A stretch of 64,000 nt of DNA, taken from positions 106,619,893 through 106,683,892 of the forward strand of contig NC_082688.1 in assembly GCF_949987515.2 (NCBI RefSeq). Reading direction: 5' to 3'. How positions within the stretch are numbered: the first letter of the stretch is position 1; each line of letters opens with the position of its first letter. Shown here one piece after another: positions 11,726 to 24,879 of the stretch. Origin of the DNA: Delphinus delphis (taxonomy: Eukaryota; Chordata; Mammalia; Artiodactyla; Delphinidae). Under the pieces are notes generated by a model that saw nothing but the letters and a program-made list of their open reading frames with translations, was not told where the DNA came from and did no database searches. The position numbers and the translations under genes were made by a program.

Positions 11726-13784
11726 CGTTACAGTTACGGCTCAGGCTTCTGAACTGGCAGCACTCGGCGCCTCCCCCGAGAAGCCCCACTGGCTTTGTCC
11801 CAACGTTTCATGCACAAACATTTTCAGGTGGCCAATGGTTATTTCATCTGTGTTAACTGTAATGAAACTGATTTAGCCTGCCTTTCTCAAACGTCTTCTG
11901 CTGCTTTAAGAACGCTCCCTCATACGTACATACTGCCTTTTCTTTTACACTTAAAATTTGTTAAGAGCGTAGATCTTACATGTGTTCTTATCGCAGTTTA
12001 AAAAAAAGAACTCTCCTCTCTTTTTGATGCACCAAAAGTGATGTCTCTGTTTAATATCCTTGCAAACTCTGTTTAGAAGTGTGAGGTTTTAATGTTCTGT
12101 CTGACAAGAAGCCACTGGGAGCTGAAGCAGAACTGGGAGCTGGAGTTGGCTGTTCAGGGCACCCTGTGTGTAGACGCCAAGCGGGTATCTGATGGGCAAG
12201 AAGGAGGGGCAGCTTCTCAGAAGGAGACAGAAACAGAGCTGGGGAGAGTTCGTACCCCGGGGAAACGAGAGAGGCCGAGTCTGTGTTCTGAGGGGAGAAG
12301 GAAGGCGTGTCCCTCTTCACTGCAGTTACAGGTGAAGATGCAAGACAGCCAGGGGAAGGGCATGAACAGGGAAGCGCACATCTTCTCCTTTATCTATCCT
12401 GGAGGCTAAGACCGAGAAATGGCACGAGCAGCCTGGAGCTGAGATCCGAGGCTGGAAGATCGTGGTACCAACCTGGTCTGCAACCCCAGAGCATCTCTCA
12501 GAGCTAGCGGCTCCAGCTCAGCACGGGGCGGGGGTGAGGGCCAGGGGGAGTCAGGGAGAAGGGGGCTACTCCACCAGGATTAAGTCAGGCGGTGGCTCAC
12601 ACAATAGGGGATCGGGGGCACCGACATCCCCCATAACTCTGCTCAAGGTGATTCATTATCTGATGGTGTTTGATGCAGTGAAATGGTTGTTTCAATAACA
12701 AGGTTTACTCCTTGGTAATGAGGAAAGTTGAGTAGGAAATTCCCAGGTCTGGTATAGAACACAGATCTGTGGTCATGGGCCACACAACCAGACCACCCTC
12801 ACTTTCTGGGTGGCAGCTTCACCTAAGTGTAACCAAAATCCTAAATGATCAAGGAGCCAACTTTTGTGTCCCAGATTTGGAGGGTAACAGCTAATGTCCA
12901 TATGAGCGGGACTGGAGAGACACGACAGCGCTTTTCACATTACAGAAAAGAACTCTCCCAAGGAGAGAAACATGGACGTCTTTCACTGTGGGGAGGGGAA
13001 GGCAGGGAGGGCCGTTTAACCAAGCCCACAGCTGAGAAGCAGACCCTGGCCTTCGCTCCCCTGAGAACCGGAACCTGGAAGCCTAGCCCTCACGCAGAAT
13101 GGAAACCTGATCCGGAGAGGAAGCCCGGAGAAGGAGCTGATTGGGATGACTTTCGTCCTCACTCGGGAAAGGAGGAAGAGCTCCTGGGGTGGCAGCTGAA
13201 GAAAAAGGTACAGACGGGAGCAGAGAAACTGGACGAACACCTGCCTCTCTGCAGCACTCTCTTGCTGGAGAAAGGAGCAAATGTGAAGCTAAGGTACACG
13301 CCACTGGTGGGCTTCTGATGTAAGCGGAGCTGACAAGTGAGGTTAAGAAAGAAGGAAACTATTAGGGAGGTTAGCACCAAAGGGACGGAAAGACAAGAGG
13401 CCTATTTGTATCTCAGAGCTCAACGTTTGTTTAAAAGAAAACCAATGCTTAAGGGCTTGGTGTTTAAGAACACCTACCGAAGGGTAGGTATCTTTGCAAA
13501 CCCATTCCTGACACAGCATCTTGCCTACAGCAGAGCAGGTGCCTGACAAGTGGGGTCGTGAGGCCACGGGCGAGAGGTCATCAGAGCCCTGTAAGGCGGA
13601 TAACTCCTCACGGTGAGCTCAACCCCAAAAGGCAGGCTCAGGTGCCGTGTGGGTGTCGCCAGTGGCGCTCGCCAGCCCTGCCGATGTTCACGTGGGAGGG
13701 TCAGAAAACCCAAAAAGCCAGGAAAGGTGACAGAGCTACGAACCCTTGACCCAGTCCCCGTAGAGGGGATTTCTAACAGCATAC
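11726..13784. other. Repeat-poor intron with a 157-codon chance frame
   Basis: An open frame at 12845-13318 on the plus strand gives a basic, Lys/Glu-rich 157-residue peptide with no recognisable domain, signal peptide or splice context. I treat it as chance. No repeat family was identified in the rest. Confidence 0.45.
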
Positions 13785-14520
13785 CCTGTTAGAAACCCCC
13801 AGCCCTCCTTCTATCACTGCCTGCACCAGGCCTGCTAAGTCTTGTTGATTTCCGCTCCAGAGCAGCCCTCCAGCCCGTGCACTTGGCTTCCACCCCCAAA
13901 CACTCCAACCCCATCGTTTCACCCCTGGACCTCCACCGCTGCCTCTAACCGGCGTTCCTGGCTCAGCTCTTGTTTTCCTCCCTGCACAGCAGGAGAGGGC
14001 ATCTTCTTTAAAAGACTTCCTACATAACCCTCCCCGCGGCACCTGGTATAAACCCAAGCTGCCAGGCCCCTGCCTTCCCCTCCATCCTCCGCACATCACT
14101 CTCCTTCCCCACACCGCCAACCTCCAGCTGTGCTGAGTCCTTTCATTTTCTAGAGCAAGCCAGGCGTTTCCTATCTCAGGGCCTCTACGCATGCTGTCCC
14201 CTCTGCCTGGAAGGCTGCATCTGCTTCTCCCATAGCTGGCTCCTCAGTGTTTATGCTCAGCTGAAATGTCAACTCTCTGCAGAGGCTTCCTCTGACATTC
14301 CTGCTCAAATAAGCTCTCTCCATACCCCACCCCGTGTACTGTGGTCTTGGCACCCTGATTGTTTGCTTAAGGCACTTCCCACAGCGTGCTAGCTGTCTAG
14401 CTGTTTCTGTTATGTCTCCCAAGAGAGAATGGAAGATTCATGAGGGCCCGGACCACATCTGTTCCCTGTTACCCTCAGCACGTAGTACGGCTCCTGACTT
14501 AATGCATCTTGTTGAACGGC
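13785..14520 (+). mobile_element. LINE-2 3' region (long fragment)
   Basis: TCACTGCCTGCACCAGGCCT and TCTAACCGGCGTTCCTGGCT correspond to the upstream L2 part. GCTCAGCTGAAATGTCAACT with AGGCTTCCTCTGACATTCCT is the 3' consensus, followed by a diverged ATGAGGGCCCGGACCACATC tail. Confidence 0.75.
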
Positions 14521-14534
14521 AGACTGTATCAAGT

Positions 14535-14725
14535 GCCCCTACTACGCCAGCCAACGTGCTGTAGAGGGGTACGTGCAGCTCGTTAGACCTTCACCACCAC
14601 CCAAAAGCAGTTATTATGCCCACTTTACAGATGAAGAAGCCCAGTTAGGAAATTAACGTGCCCCGTGTCGTAAAGCCAATAAATGGTGGAGGTGGAATTT
14701 ATACGCAGCTCTGTCGGGCTTTTCT
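14535..14725 (-). mobile_element. MIR SINE
   Basis: GCAGTTATTATGCCCACTTT, ACAGATGAAGAAGCCCAGTT and GTAAAGCCAATAAATGGTGG appear in reverse MIR order. Confidence 0.7.
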
Positions 14726-14945
14726 CACTATTCAGGACTGCTTTCCAAACTCTGTCACAGCCTAGAAGCCTCGTGAAGCTTTCAGCAGACAAAAGACTCA
14801 CTACTAGTGTAAGTGGCATATCAGATAACATGCCCCTTTTATATCTTTATTTAAACTTTCAAGACATCAGATTTAAGTAAGACCCCACTGAAGTACCCAA
14901 ATGACTCTAGCATAAGATTTCCATGATTTATTATTACTGTTACTA

Positions 14946-15035
14946 TTGGGTTAGCCAAAAAGTTCGTTTGGGTTTTTACGTAAGATTCCTTAAGGTGTTA
15001 CGGAAAAACCCGAACGAACTTTTTGGCTAACCCAA
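14946..15035. mobile_element. Mariner-derived palindromic MITE (90 bp) with TA target duplication
   Basis: The left arm TTGGGTTAGCCAAAAAGTTC continues GTTTGGGTTTTT. The right arm is its reverse complement with one T/C difference over 32 bases, which becomes a G-U pair in RNA. The element is flanked by TA on each side (14944-14945 and 15036-15037), the Tc1/mariner signature. The two arms enclose a loop of roughly 20 bases around TAAGATTCCTTAAGGTG, so a transcript in either direction would fold into one long hairpin. The family is common in cetartiodactyl genomes and has no coding capacity. Confidence 0.93.
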
Positions 15036-15394
15036 TATTATCTTTTGACTTGAGTCTGGTTTTGTGGGTAAATTGGATACAAATCCATCTTGCAGGCCAA
15101 ATACTGTACTGCTAACCCAGTGATAAAAGAGGAATAAAAGGTGGATAGCTGGCAAAAGTGGAAGAGGTTGGCATTGGACAAGATCCATGGAAAACTCACC
15201 TATTACAGCAATAGTGATCTTTCTAGCCATCTACTAGCATTAGCGGTATAGAGTGGACAGGTGTCACCAAAAGCCCACCAAACAAGGCCAGTTAGCCATG
15301 ATCTCACTAGTAACTCGTGGTCCAATTCAGAAAGTGTATCTGCAGTAAGAGCTCGACCATCACCAACCACAAAATGACCAGATGCGGCCCGAGG

Positions 15395-15575
15395 CCCTTG
15401 ACATTCATCACGTCAAAAATGCTCAGAACAACCCTCTGTGGTAGGTACCAATATTATCCCCATTTCAGAAACGAGAAAACTGAGGAACAGAAAGGCTCGG
15501 TCACTTGCTGAAGGTCACACAGCTGTCCAGCAGCAGGCGGAGTCACCCCATCTTTCCAGGCCACGGTCCTCTAAG
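15395..15575 (-). mobile_element. MIR SINE, well preserved
   Basis: CTGTGGTAGGTACCAATATT, CAGAAACGAGAAAACTGAGG, GGTCACTTGCTGAAGGTCAC and ACAGCTGTCCAGCAGCAGGC give almost the full reverse MIR core. Confidence 0.85.
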
Positions 15576-15784
15576 AACTCACAGAGTCCACGTCGCCAAC
15601 ATGTCCCTTCCAAGTTCACAGACTTTGTCTCCTCTCCTCCAATTTCTACTATTTAAAATGGTTTTCTTTAAAGGGCATACATTTCATGCAGCTTTTTATG
15701 GGAAAAGAGAGGGAAGGCATCTACCACCATAACACAAGGGTCCAGTGATGAGCAGATATTCTAGAAGTTAAGAAAGAGGAACAT

Positions 15785-15942
15785 GGGACTTCTCTGGCTC
15801 CAGTGGTTAAGACTCTGTGCTTCCGCTGCAGTGGGCACGGGTTCAATCCCTGGTCGGGGAACTAAGATCTCACATCCCGCACGATGTGCCCCCCAAATAA
15901 ATAAATTAATTAAAGGGTTGATATTTTTTAAAAAAGGAAAAA
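15785..15942 (+). mobile_element. CHR-1-type SINE
   Basis: GGGACTTCTCTGGCTCCAGT, GGTTAAGACTCTGTGCTTCC and ACGGGTTCAATCCCTGGTCG show the tRNA-Glu-derived A and B boxes. The body ends at GATGTGCCCCCCAAATAAAT with an AT-rich tail. GAACATG occurs before and after the element (near 15779 and 15943), consistent with a TSD. Confidence 0.88.
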
Positions 15943-16149
15943 GAACATGCCAAGAGCTTACAGTCTATGCTCCATGACAGTGACGGCCGGTTTCCTTCCT
16001 TCCCATCACCCCAGCCAGCCCTGCAGACCCTCATCCTGGGGACTCACAGCCCAACAGCAAAGATTGCCACTGACCTCTGTCAGGCCCAGCAGCCCCCAAA
16101 TGTATTTAACTGTGCACGTCTATTTCAAGAAATAACTATTCCATTCACC

Positions 16150-18165
<2,016 letters not shown>

Positions 18166-18499
18166 TCAGGCCGTCCCCACAGACTAGCATCCCCTCCTTG
18201 GCGCTGAGGTTTTCCAGGTGCTTGGACCAGCTCCAGGGGTTCTGCCGGACCACAGACGGGGTGCTGAGGCTTCGGGGTGGGGTGGGGTGGGGGCAGGCCA
18301 GGGAACGGGTCCCAGGCAAGTTGTCCCCTCCCTGGCCTCACTTTGCTCATCTGTAAAATAAGAAATGGAAGAGTGGGACCAGGTGATCTCACAGGCCTGC
18401 CAGGGAAGCACCACAGGTGAGCTCAGGGAGCAGGTGGGCTGGCCGAAGTTCCGGGTCCCAGGGGGAACCTTCCTGCAGGGTTTTCACGTCTCTGGAGGA

Positions 18500-18665
18500 G
18501 GAGGGAAGGGAATTAGCATTTATGAAGCTCTTACTAAGTATCATTGGCTGGCTGGCGACTGCATGTTGCCTGGGTCCCAGGCGACAGGCAGGTGTAGTTC
18601 CCACGTAGGACAGACAGGCGGGACTCACTTGCCCAGGCTCCAGACCCGATGGCGGAGCAACCAGG
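18500..18665 (-). mobile_element. Degraded MIR SINE (possible)
   Basis: TTAGCATTTATGAAGCTCTT and ACTAAGTATCATTGGCTGGC resemble the reverse MIR 3' part. The core is not clear. Confidence 0.35.
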
Positions 18666-18829
18666 AGGTGGCCCCAGGCTGCTGGACACCAAAGCTCGTG
18701 CGTGCCCCGCTCTACACTAGGGACGGCCTGCAATGGAGCCTCTATCCAGGTATAGCCCAAGACTCAGTCACACAAACCACTGAGCCCACTCCACCCAGGA
18801 GGGACAAGGGGCAAAGGGAGCAGGTGCAG

Positions 18830-19000
18830 GCAGAGGGCACGGGCTCTGGGTTCAGATCCCGGCTCTGTCATCTGCTCACTGTGGGACCTTGGACTAATTA
18901 CCCAACTCTGTGTCCTTGTTACTCTTCTTTCACACCGCAGAATCACAGCATCACACGGCTGGCGGGAAGGTTAGGGAGATAATCCGCGTGCTGGGCACGT
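18830..19000 (+). mobile_element. MIR SINE
   Basis: GGGCACGGGCTCTGGGTTCA, GATCCCGGCTCTGTCATCTG and CTCACTGTGGGACCTTGGAC form the tRNA-like 5' half. The 3' half is diverged. Confidence 0.8.
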
Positions 19001-19399
19001 ATCCAGGTCCACGTGAGAAAGCCCCCAGGCCTGCCTCACTGTCACCTAAACTTCGGAAGCTTGTCTCCTAGCCACAGTCAAGGGGAGGATGGAAGGTAGC
19101 GTCCAAGCCAGCCAGCCGTCTCTGGGGCCAGGCCAGGCCCAGAGGAGCCGGCAGCGCCGGGACAAAAGCAGGGTTCAGAAGGCACACTTTGCGGGCCTAG
19201 TTAGGATCAAGAATACGCATATAAACTGAGGCCACAGACAACAGGACAGAGCCACACTTGCGTCCCTGGCCGCCCCCTGGGAATGTATATCATTGTGTCT
19301 TTTAAACGGCCGAGCCGGAATCACAGAGGTTGAGAGCATGGTCGACCCCCCTACAGAGTCCCCACTGTCCTCAAGCACCGTCAGGGGCCTACTTGGGGC

Positions 19400-19770
19400 T
19401 GCTGGACGGTCCCTTCTCTCTGTCCCCATCACCACCGCCAGCCTGGTCCCCGCCACCACCATCTCTCCTGGATCGAAGCAGAAGCCTCCTAACTGGTCTC
19501 CCAGGGTCCACTCTTGCCCCAGAACAACCCATTCTTTGCACAGCAGCCAAGGTGCTTTGTGAAAATCACAAATGCAATCACGTCACCACCTTCTTTCAAC
19601 ACGCCCGTGGCTTCCCGTCACGTTCAGAATAAAATCCGAGCTCCTCCCTCGGCTCATGGGGTCCTGCCCGCCCCTCCTGTCCCACCGCCCGGTCTCTCTC
19701 CCCGCGCCCCCTTCTCGTGTCTTCTCTGTCTCTCACGAACACCTGAGTTTGTTTGTGTTCACGCCATCTC
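19400..19770 (+). mobile_element. LINE-2 fragment
   Basis: AGCCTCCTAACTGGTCTCCC, CACAGCAGCCAAGGTGCTTT, CGTGGCTTCCCGTCACGTTC and AGAATAAAATCCGAGCTCCT match the L2 region upstream of its 3' end. Confidence 0.85.
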
Positions 19771-20540
19771 CTGGCTGTGGATGCAGAAGGAAGACTCCTG
19801 CCCCCAGTGCTCAGACTCCTGCAGGGCAGCACTGTCACAACACGGCGAAGGCAGCTCATGCCCACGTTTACACCGGATTCCTGAGAGGCTCACAGGCAGG
19901 GGCTCTATACCCCCCACCCCCTGGGAGCAAAGGGAGAAGTGGGTGTTGCCCAAGAACCTTGCATCGACGTTAGTGAAGCCCATGCTTTAGAGGCAAAGAC
20001 GCAAAAACATACATTTGTAAAATAATTTAAAACTGTAATTGATGCCCTCTCCAGGTCCAAAACAGTGGGCCTCCCTCCTGTGCACTAAGCGTGTACTGGA
20101 CCCACAGAGGAACGAGTGGGCCCCCAGAGTGGGCATCGGGACACAAAGCAGCCCACCTGAACCATCGGTGTGACCTGAACCACACGTGCTGGTGACGGCG
20201 AGCGCATCCGACACCTGACGAACACCTGATGGCTGCTTCTCTAGATTCCTGAGAGCCTTTAAGGGACTGGATCTCTGAAAAGACCCACACGGGAGGCTGG
20301 GACGGACACCTTATTTTCTGCACATACACTCCCTGGAGTGAGCGGAGAACAACCCTGCAGAAATCTAAGGGGAAGGAGGCACTGCAGCGGGGACGGTGTC
20401 GGGGCCGGCGTGGAGAGGCCGGGGGCTCCAGCCTCGCCAGGCACTGCAGGCCAGGCATCTTCCGGAGGCCCCGCCGTGCCCTGTGGGGCAGGTCTGGTTG
20501 TCATCATTTAACACCTGGGGAAACTGAGGCTCTGAAGTGA
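19771..20540. other. Intron without recognised features
   Basis: The sequence is moderately GC-rich. Open frames of up to 143 codons on the minus strand lack domains, and no repeat is recognised with confidence. Confidence 0.4.
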
Positions 20541-20650
20541 AAGGGCCCTGAATTCTGTTCCGTTCCATGTTCTGTCATTTATTGGCTGCGCCACTTCCCA
20601 CAAGTCATTGCCTCTCTCTGAGCCTCCATCTGTAAGTTCCCAAAATCAAA
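20540..20650 (+). mobile_element. MIR SINE fragment
   Basis: TGTTCTGTCATTTATTGGCT, GCGCCACTTCCCACAAGTCA and CTCTGAGCCTCCATCTGTAA fit the MIR core (cf. TGTGACCTTGGGCAAGTCAC). Confidence 0.6.
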
Positions 20651-20718
20651 GGACCAGGGGAGGGGCTAGGAAAGGGGCAGGGAGGTTGTTGTACCTGACC
20701 CGTAAAGCTATGGGGTCA

Positions 20719-22026
20719 CTGAGAGACAGAGACAGAGACACAGGGACAGAGAGAGACAGAGAGGCACACAGAGAGACAGAGACAGAGAGACACAGAGACA
20801 GATACACAGAGAGACAGAGACAGAGACACAGGGAGAGACAGAGAGGCACACAGAGAGACAGAGACAGAGAGACACACAGAGAGACAGAGACAGAGACAGA
20901 GAGACACAGAGACAGACACACAGAGAGACAGAGACACACAGGGAGACACAGAGACAGAGAGATACAGAGAGACACAGAGACAGAGAGGCACACAGAGAGA
21001 CAGAGACAGAGAGACACAGAGACAGAGACAGAGAGACACAGAGAGACACAGAGACGGAGAGACACAGAGACAGAGGCACACAGAGAGACAGACAGAAACA
21101 GAGAGACAGAGACAGAGACAGAGAGACACAGAGACAGACACACAGAGAGACAAAGACAGAGAGACAGAGACACACAGGGAGACACAGAGACAGAGAGACA
21201 GAGAGACACAGAGACAGAGAGGCACAGAGACAGAGACAGAGAGACACACAGAGAGACAGAAACAGAGAGACAGAGAGACAGAGCGGCACACGGAGAGACA
21301 GAGACACAGAGACAGAGAGACAGAGAGGCACACAGAGAGACAGAGACAGAGAGACACATGGAGACACAGAGAGACACAGAGATGGAGAGACACAGAGACA
21401 GAGGCACACAGAGAGACAGAGACAGAGAGACACAGAGACAGAGAGACAGAGAGAGACAGAGACAGAGAGACACAGAGACAGAGACAGAGAGACACAGAGA
21501 CAGAGACACAGAGACAGACACACAGAGAGACAGAGACAGAGAGACAGAGACACACAGGGAGACACAGAGACAGAGAGACACAGAGAGACACAGAGACAGA
21601 GAGACACAGAGACAGGGAGGCACAGAGACAGAGACAGACACACAGAGAGACAAAAACAGAGAGACACAGAGACAGAGAGACAGAGAGGCACACAGAGAGA
21701 CAGAAACAGAGAGACACACAGAGAGACAGAGAGACAGAGAGACACATGGAGAGACAGAGACAGAGAGATACAGAGACAGAGACAGAGAGACACACAGAGA
21801 CAGAGAGACACACATAGAGACATAGAGCGATACAGAGACAGAGAGACACAGAGAGACAGAGACAGAGAGATAGGGAGAGACAGAAACAGAAAGACAGAGG
21901 AACAGAGAGAAATAAAGAGACAAAGTCGGAGACAAGGACAGAGAGACACAGAGAGAAACAGATGGAGAGACAGAGAGGGAGACAGAGACAGACACACAGA
22001 GAGAAGAGACAGAGAGACAGACAGAG
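20719..22026. repeat. 1.3-kb GACA/GAGA/CACA tandem array (Bkm-like simple repeat)
   Basis: The plus strand is an almost T-free mixture of GAGACAGA, GACACAGA and CAGAGAGA units over about 1300 bases. Stops need T on the plus strand and A on the minus strand, so reading frames stay open for up to 450 codons. The predicted Arg/Glu/Thr-rich and Ser/Val/Leu/Cys-rich peptides are artefacts. Longer blocks recur: CACACAGGGAGACACAGAGA at 20935, 21171 and 21551, and GGAGAGACACAGAGACAGAG at about 21056 and 21384. This shows segmental duplication inside the array. The last 180 bp are more degenerate (TCGGAGACAAGG, TGGAGAGA). XKR6 is on the minus strand, so its pre-mRNA would contain this as UCUCUGUC-type pyrimidine-rich RNA. 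Confidence 0.96.
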
Positions 22027-22029
22027 CTC

Positions 22030-23635
22030 TGCAGGAGAGAATGGAAAGAGAAAGAGACAAAGGAGAGGGAAGCTACATCAGAATTTGGGGCCAGAAAGAG
22101 AAGACCGACTAGATGAGGTGGCAGTAGGAAGAGCCTGGGTGGGAGGCTGGCCCTAAGGACCTGTGGTCACAAGTAGTTGGGAGGCGCTGGGAAGTCCGAC
22201 TCTGAATCTAGGGCAGAGGGGAGGGTCAGATTAGTCAGATTGGATGATGGCCCGGGAGGCAGAGCAGTGGGGGACGAGGCGCACAGGTGAAGGTGATGAA
22301 GCAGGGCTTCGGGTCCAGAGGCTCCACACCAGCACCCAGAACCGCCCTGTGGCCGGCAGAGCCTTGGTGCCATGGGTCTCCCAGGTCAGCTGTGGTCTCT
22401 GTGCTCCAAACCTCAGCTCTGCCCAGATGCGGCACCTGCAACGCACAGTACTGTGGGCCACAGACTCCCACAGGGGCCAGACCACAAATCTATATTCTCT
22501 CAGGGGTGCACTCGGACCACAGCCTCTACCTCTCCTAGACTCAGAAGGTGGCTCAAGGTGGAGGAATGATTATGTAGCAGAGCCAAGCCTATGCTTCCAG
22601 GTCCCAGGCCACGGTAACAGCGACACTCAGGTTCACCTAGGTCTGCCCTACCAGGGCAGAGGGAGCAACTCGATCCGCCCCGCCATCCCCATGTTCCCCG
22701 AGCCACAAGCCCCTCTGCCCATCTTGGCCAGTGCAGTGGAAGACAACGAGCCCAGAAATGCTGGTTCAACCGTAACACCTGCCAGAGAAACCAAGCTTGC
22801 ATTTCCTCTGTGAGAACATCCCCAAATATGGGAGTAGATGAGGGTGGGAGTGGGCAAAGCCAGAGCCTCTCCCCGCCGATGAGCAAACAGATGCTAGGAG
22901 CCCAGAGTGCACTGGGATCGAGTCCAAGACCCAAACTGGAAATCCTGCCTCGCAGGGACACCAGCTCACACAGTCACCCACCGTGGAGGAGGAGCTAAAT
23001 CAGAGTCCAGTTCAAAATTCCCTATCAAGGGCCTTCGGCCTATTCCACCCCCTCTGGCTCCTGCACCCCTCTCTTCTATCCTTAAGTCCTTGGGTTCCCA
23101 GTAGACCTTGTAAAGTCCACAGTGGGTCTAGGTGATCTCTCCGCCCGCCCAGCCAGCGGCCTCCTGCTAAGCCTTCGGCCCCTGTGCAAAGACAGCCTTG
23201 GCCCGTGGCCACAAGGTGGCGCCAGACCCTAAGCCACGCAGGAAGGCTGCTCCGCGCACTGATCTCATCCCCAGCTAGCGGCCCCCTAAGGCCTGCACCT
23301 TCCGACGCGATGGCAGCGTTGGGGTGCAGGGGGCAGCAGGCGAGGCCTGGGGGCAGGCCCAGGTGTGACGAGTCCCCATGGGAAAGCCCGGCATCTGCAG
23401 GCGACACACGGTGGGCTGCTGCTCCCTTACCTTCTCCCCTTCCCTGGCAGGTTCCAGAAAGCTCACCTTCCCCGGGAAAGGTAGTGCGGGAGAGAAGACA
23501 CGCAACTCTCCTCCTCCTGAATTGCTTCCGCCTGGATTTTGTGTAGCCTCCTGTCACACCATTCTCTCCTAAGAATCATGAAACGCACGGATCTAAAAGC
23601 AGGGGTACAGCGTGTCCCCATGGAGTGAGGACTCA
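22030..23635. other. GC-rich intron without recognised repeats
   Basis: Overlapping frames of up to 189 codons (plus, 22244-22813) and 181 codons (minus, 23012-23557) have no domains and contradict each other in strand. I see no nameable repeat. Confidence 0.4.
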
Positions 23636-23639
23636 GGAA

Positions 23640-23765
23640 AGCTGGGCCTGGCCTATGGTCTGCAGGGCTGCACGACCTTGGGCGAGTCACCCCCGAGGCC
23701 GGGCCTGCTGGATTCATCCAAAACAGAGGGCGGACGGGAGGACCTCTAAGCTTCTGCCTACCTTT
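23640..23765 (+). mobile_element. MIR SINE fragment (weak)
   Basis: GGGCTGCACGACCTTGGGCG followed by AGTCACCCCCGAGGCCGGGC matches the MIR core segment only. Confidence 0.5.
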
Positions 23766-23844
23766 TGTTAACGCCATCCTTCTGTGGCTTCTTAGAGCCT
23801 TAAGGATGGCCTAGCATCTTTACAGATAATACCCCTGTTTATGT

Positions 23845-24070
23845 GGCACTCATATATATGTACCGGGCACTGTTCTGAGCATTTTGTACTTATTAGCTCA
23901 TTTAATCCTTCCAACAAATGTATGGGGTAGATGCACTATTACCCTCACTTCAACATATGGTAAACTGAAGCACTGAGGTTAAGAAATGTGCTTCAGTTTA
24001 CCCAGCTAAGTAAGGGGTTGAGGAGGGCTTCAAACCCAGCAGTCTGCTTTGGGGCCAGTGCTTTTCAACT
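23845..24070 (-). mobile_element. MIR SINE, nearly full length
   Basis: TACCGGGCACTGTTCTGAGC, TTATTAGCTCATTTAATCCT, CACTGAGGTTAAGAAATGTG and GGGCTTCAAACCCAGCAGTC run from the MIR 3' end to its tRNA-like part in reverse. Confidence 0.88.
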
Positions 24071-24194
24071 CCTACCCACACGCCCCCTCAGAGGTAGACC
24101 AGTTGTCCCTTCTCTTTTAAACTTGGTCCAACTTGCTCCCTTCACTACAGTGGAAAATCACTGTTTGCCCCCAACACCTGGGCTCTCTTCCAGG

Positions 24195-24310
24195 TCTGTC
24201 ACTGGCTGTGTTGCCTTGGGGAACATCTCCTACCCTCAGGGAGCCTCAGTGTCCTCATCTATACAATGCCTGGCCCAGAGCAGGACCCTAGGACAGGCTG
24301 AGCAAATAGA
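24195..24310 (+). mobile_element. MIR SINE fragment
   Basis: TCTGTCACTGGCTGTGTTGC, CTTGGGGAACATCTCCTACC and GAGCCTCAGTGTCCTCATCT resemble the forward core. A poly-C run follows at 24312-24324. Confidence 0.65.
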
Positions 24311-24469
24311 TGCCCCCCCCCCCCGCAAAGGGGCTCTCCTCCTGTCTTTCCTTCGGTCCACTCTATTCTCCTTCCAAGTCTGTATCCTCCCCTTACTTTG
24401 TAAACCATGGAACTGTTTAAAGTTCCTTATACCTCCAGGAGAACTCTCTATAGTTTTTTGAGCACATTT

Positions 24470-24615
24470 TCACTTTTATAGCAGCTCTGTGAAGGAGACA
24501 CATTTGTCATCTTTTTCCCGTTGGTTCATCTGAGACTCAGAGAGGATAAGTGATTTCCCCAAAGTCACACAGTCAGTCATGGTTCAGGCGAATCAGAGGT
24601 CTTGCCCAAATCGTG
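24470..24615 (-). mobile_element. MIR SINE
   Basis: TGAGACTCAGAGAGGATAAG, TGATTTCCCCAAAGTCACAC and AGTCAGTCATGGTTCAGGCG lie in reverse order. Confidence 0.7.
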
Positions 24616-24879
24616 TTACCCCATTGGGAGTCAGCTATAGCTCTGCCTAAATCTAAGGGAAATGAGTGATTTCTGCAAAAGCAGGAGGCTGAATAATTTC
24701 ACCTGTCTGGACCTATAGGCCCCTGCTGCTTCTTATGACACCCTCAGAAGCAGCATTTTGAAATCTCCGATTGTGGACAGCAACTCATCCTCAAAGCCCC
24801 AAACAGGACTGAGTCTAGGTTTTGTGGGGCCTGAAGCTTAGAGAATTCGCTTTAAGAAAAAAAGTAGTCTACCAAACAT

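Noticed and set aside
12845..13318. 157-codon plus-strand open frame as a possible gene or exon
   Set aside because: No domain, no conserved-looking motif and no splice or promoter context. Frames of this length are expected by chance in GC-rich intron.
14946..15035. Rho-independent-type terminator hairpin
   Set aside because: This is a eukaryotic intron, and the flanking TA and element identity show a mariner MITE.
20719..22026. CRISPR-like or satellite-centromere array
   Set aside because: There are no regular spacers, and units are 4-8 bp simple repeats without a ~171-bp or 30/36-bp period. The context is a mammalian intron.
20608..22060. Large open frames of 405, 449, 450 and 377 codons on both strands
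   Set aside because: They lie wholly in the GACA simple repeat, where stop codons cannot form. The peptides are pure low-complexity repeats.
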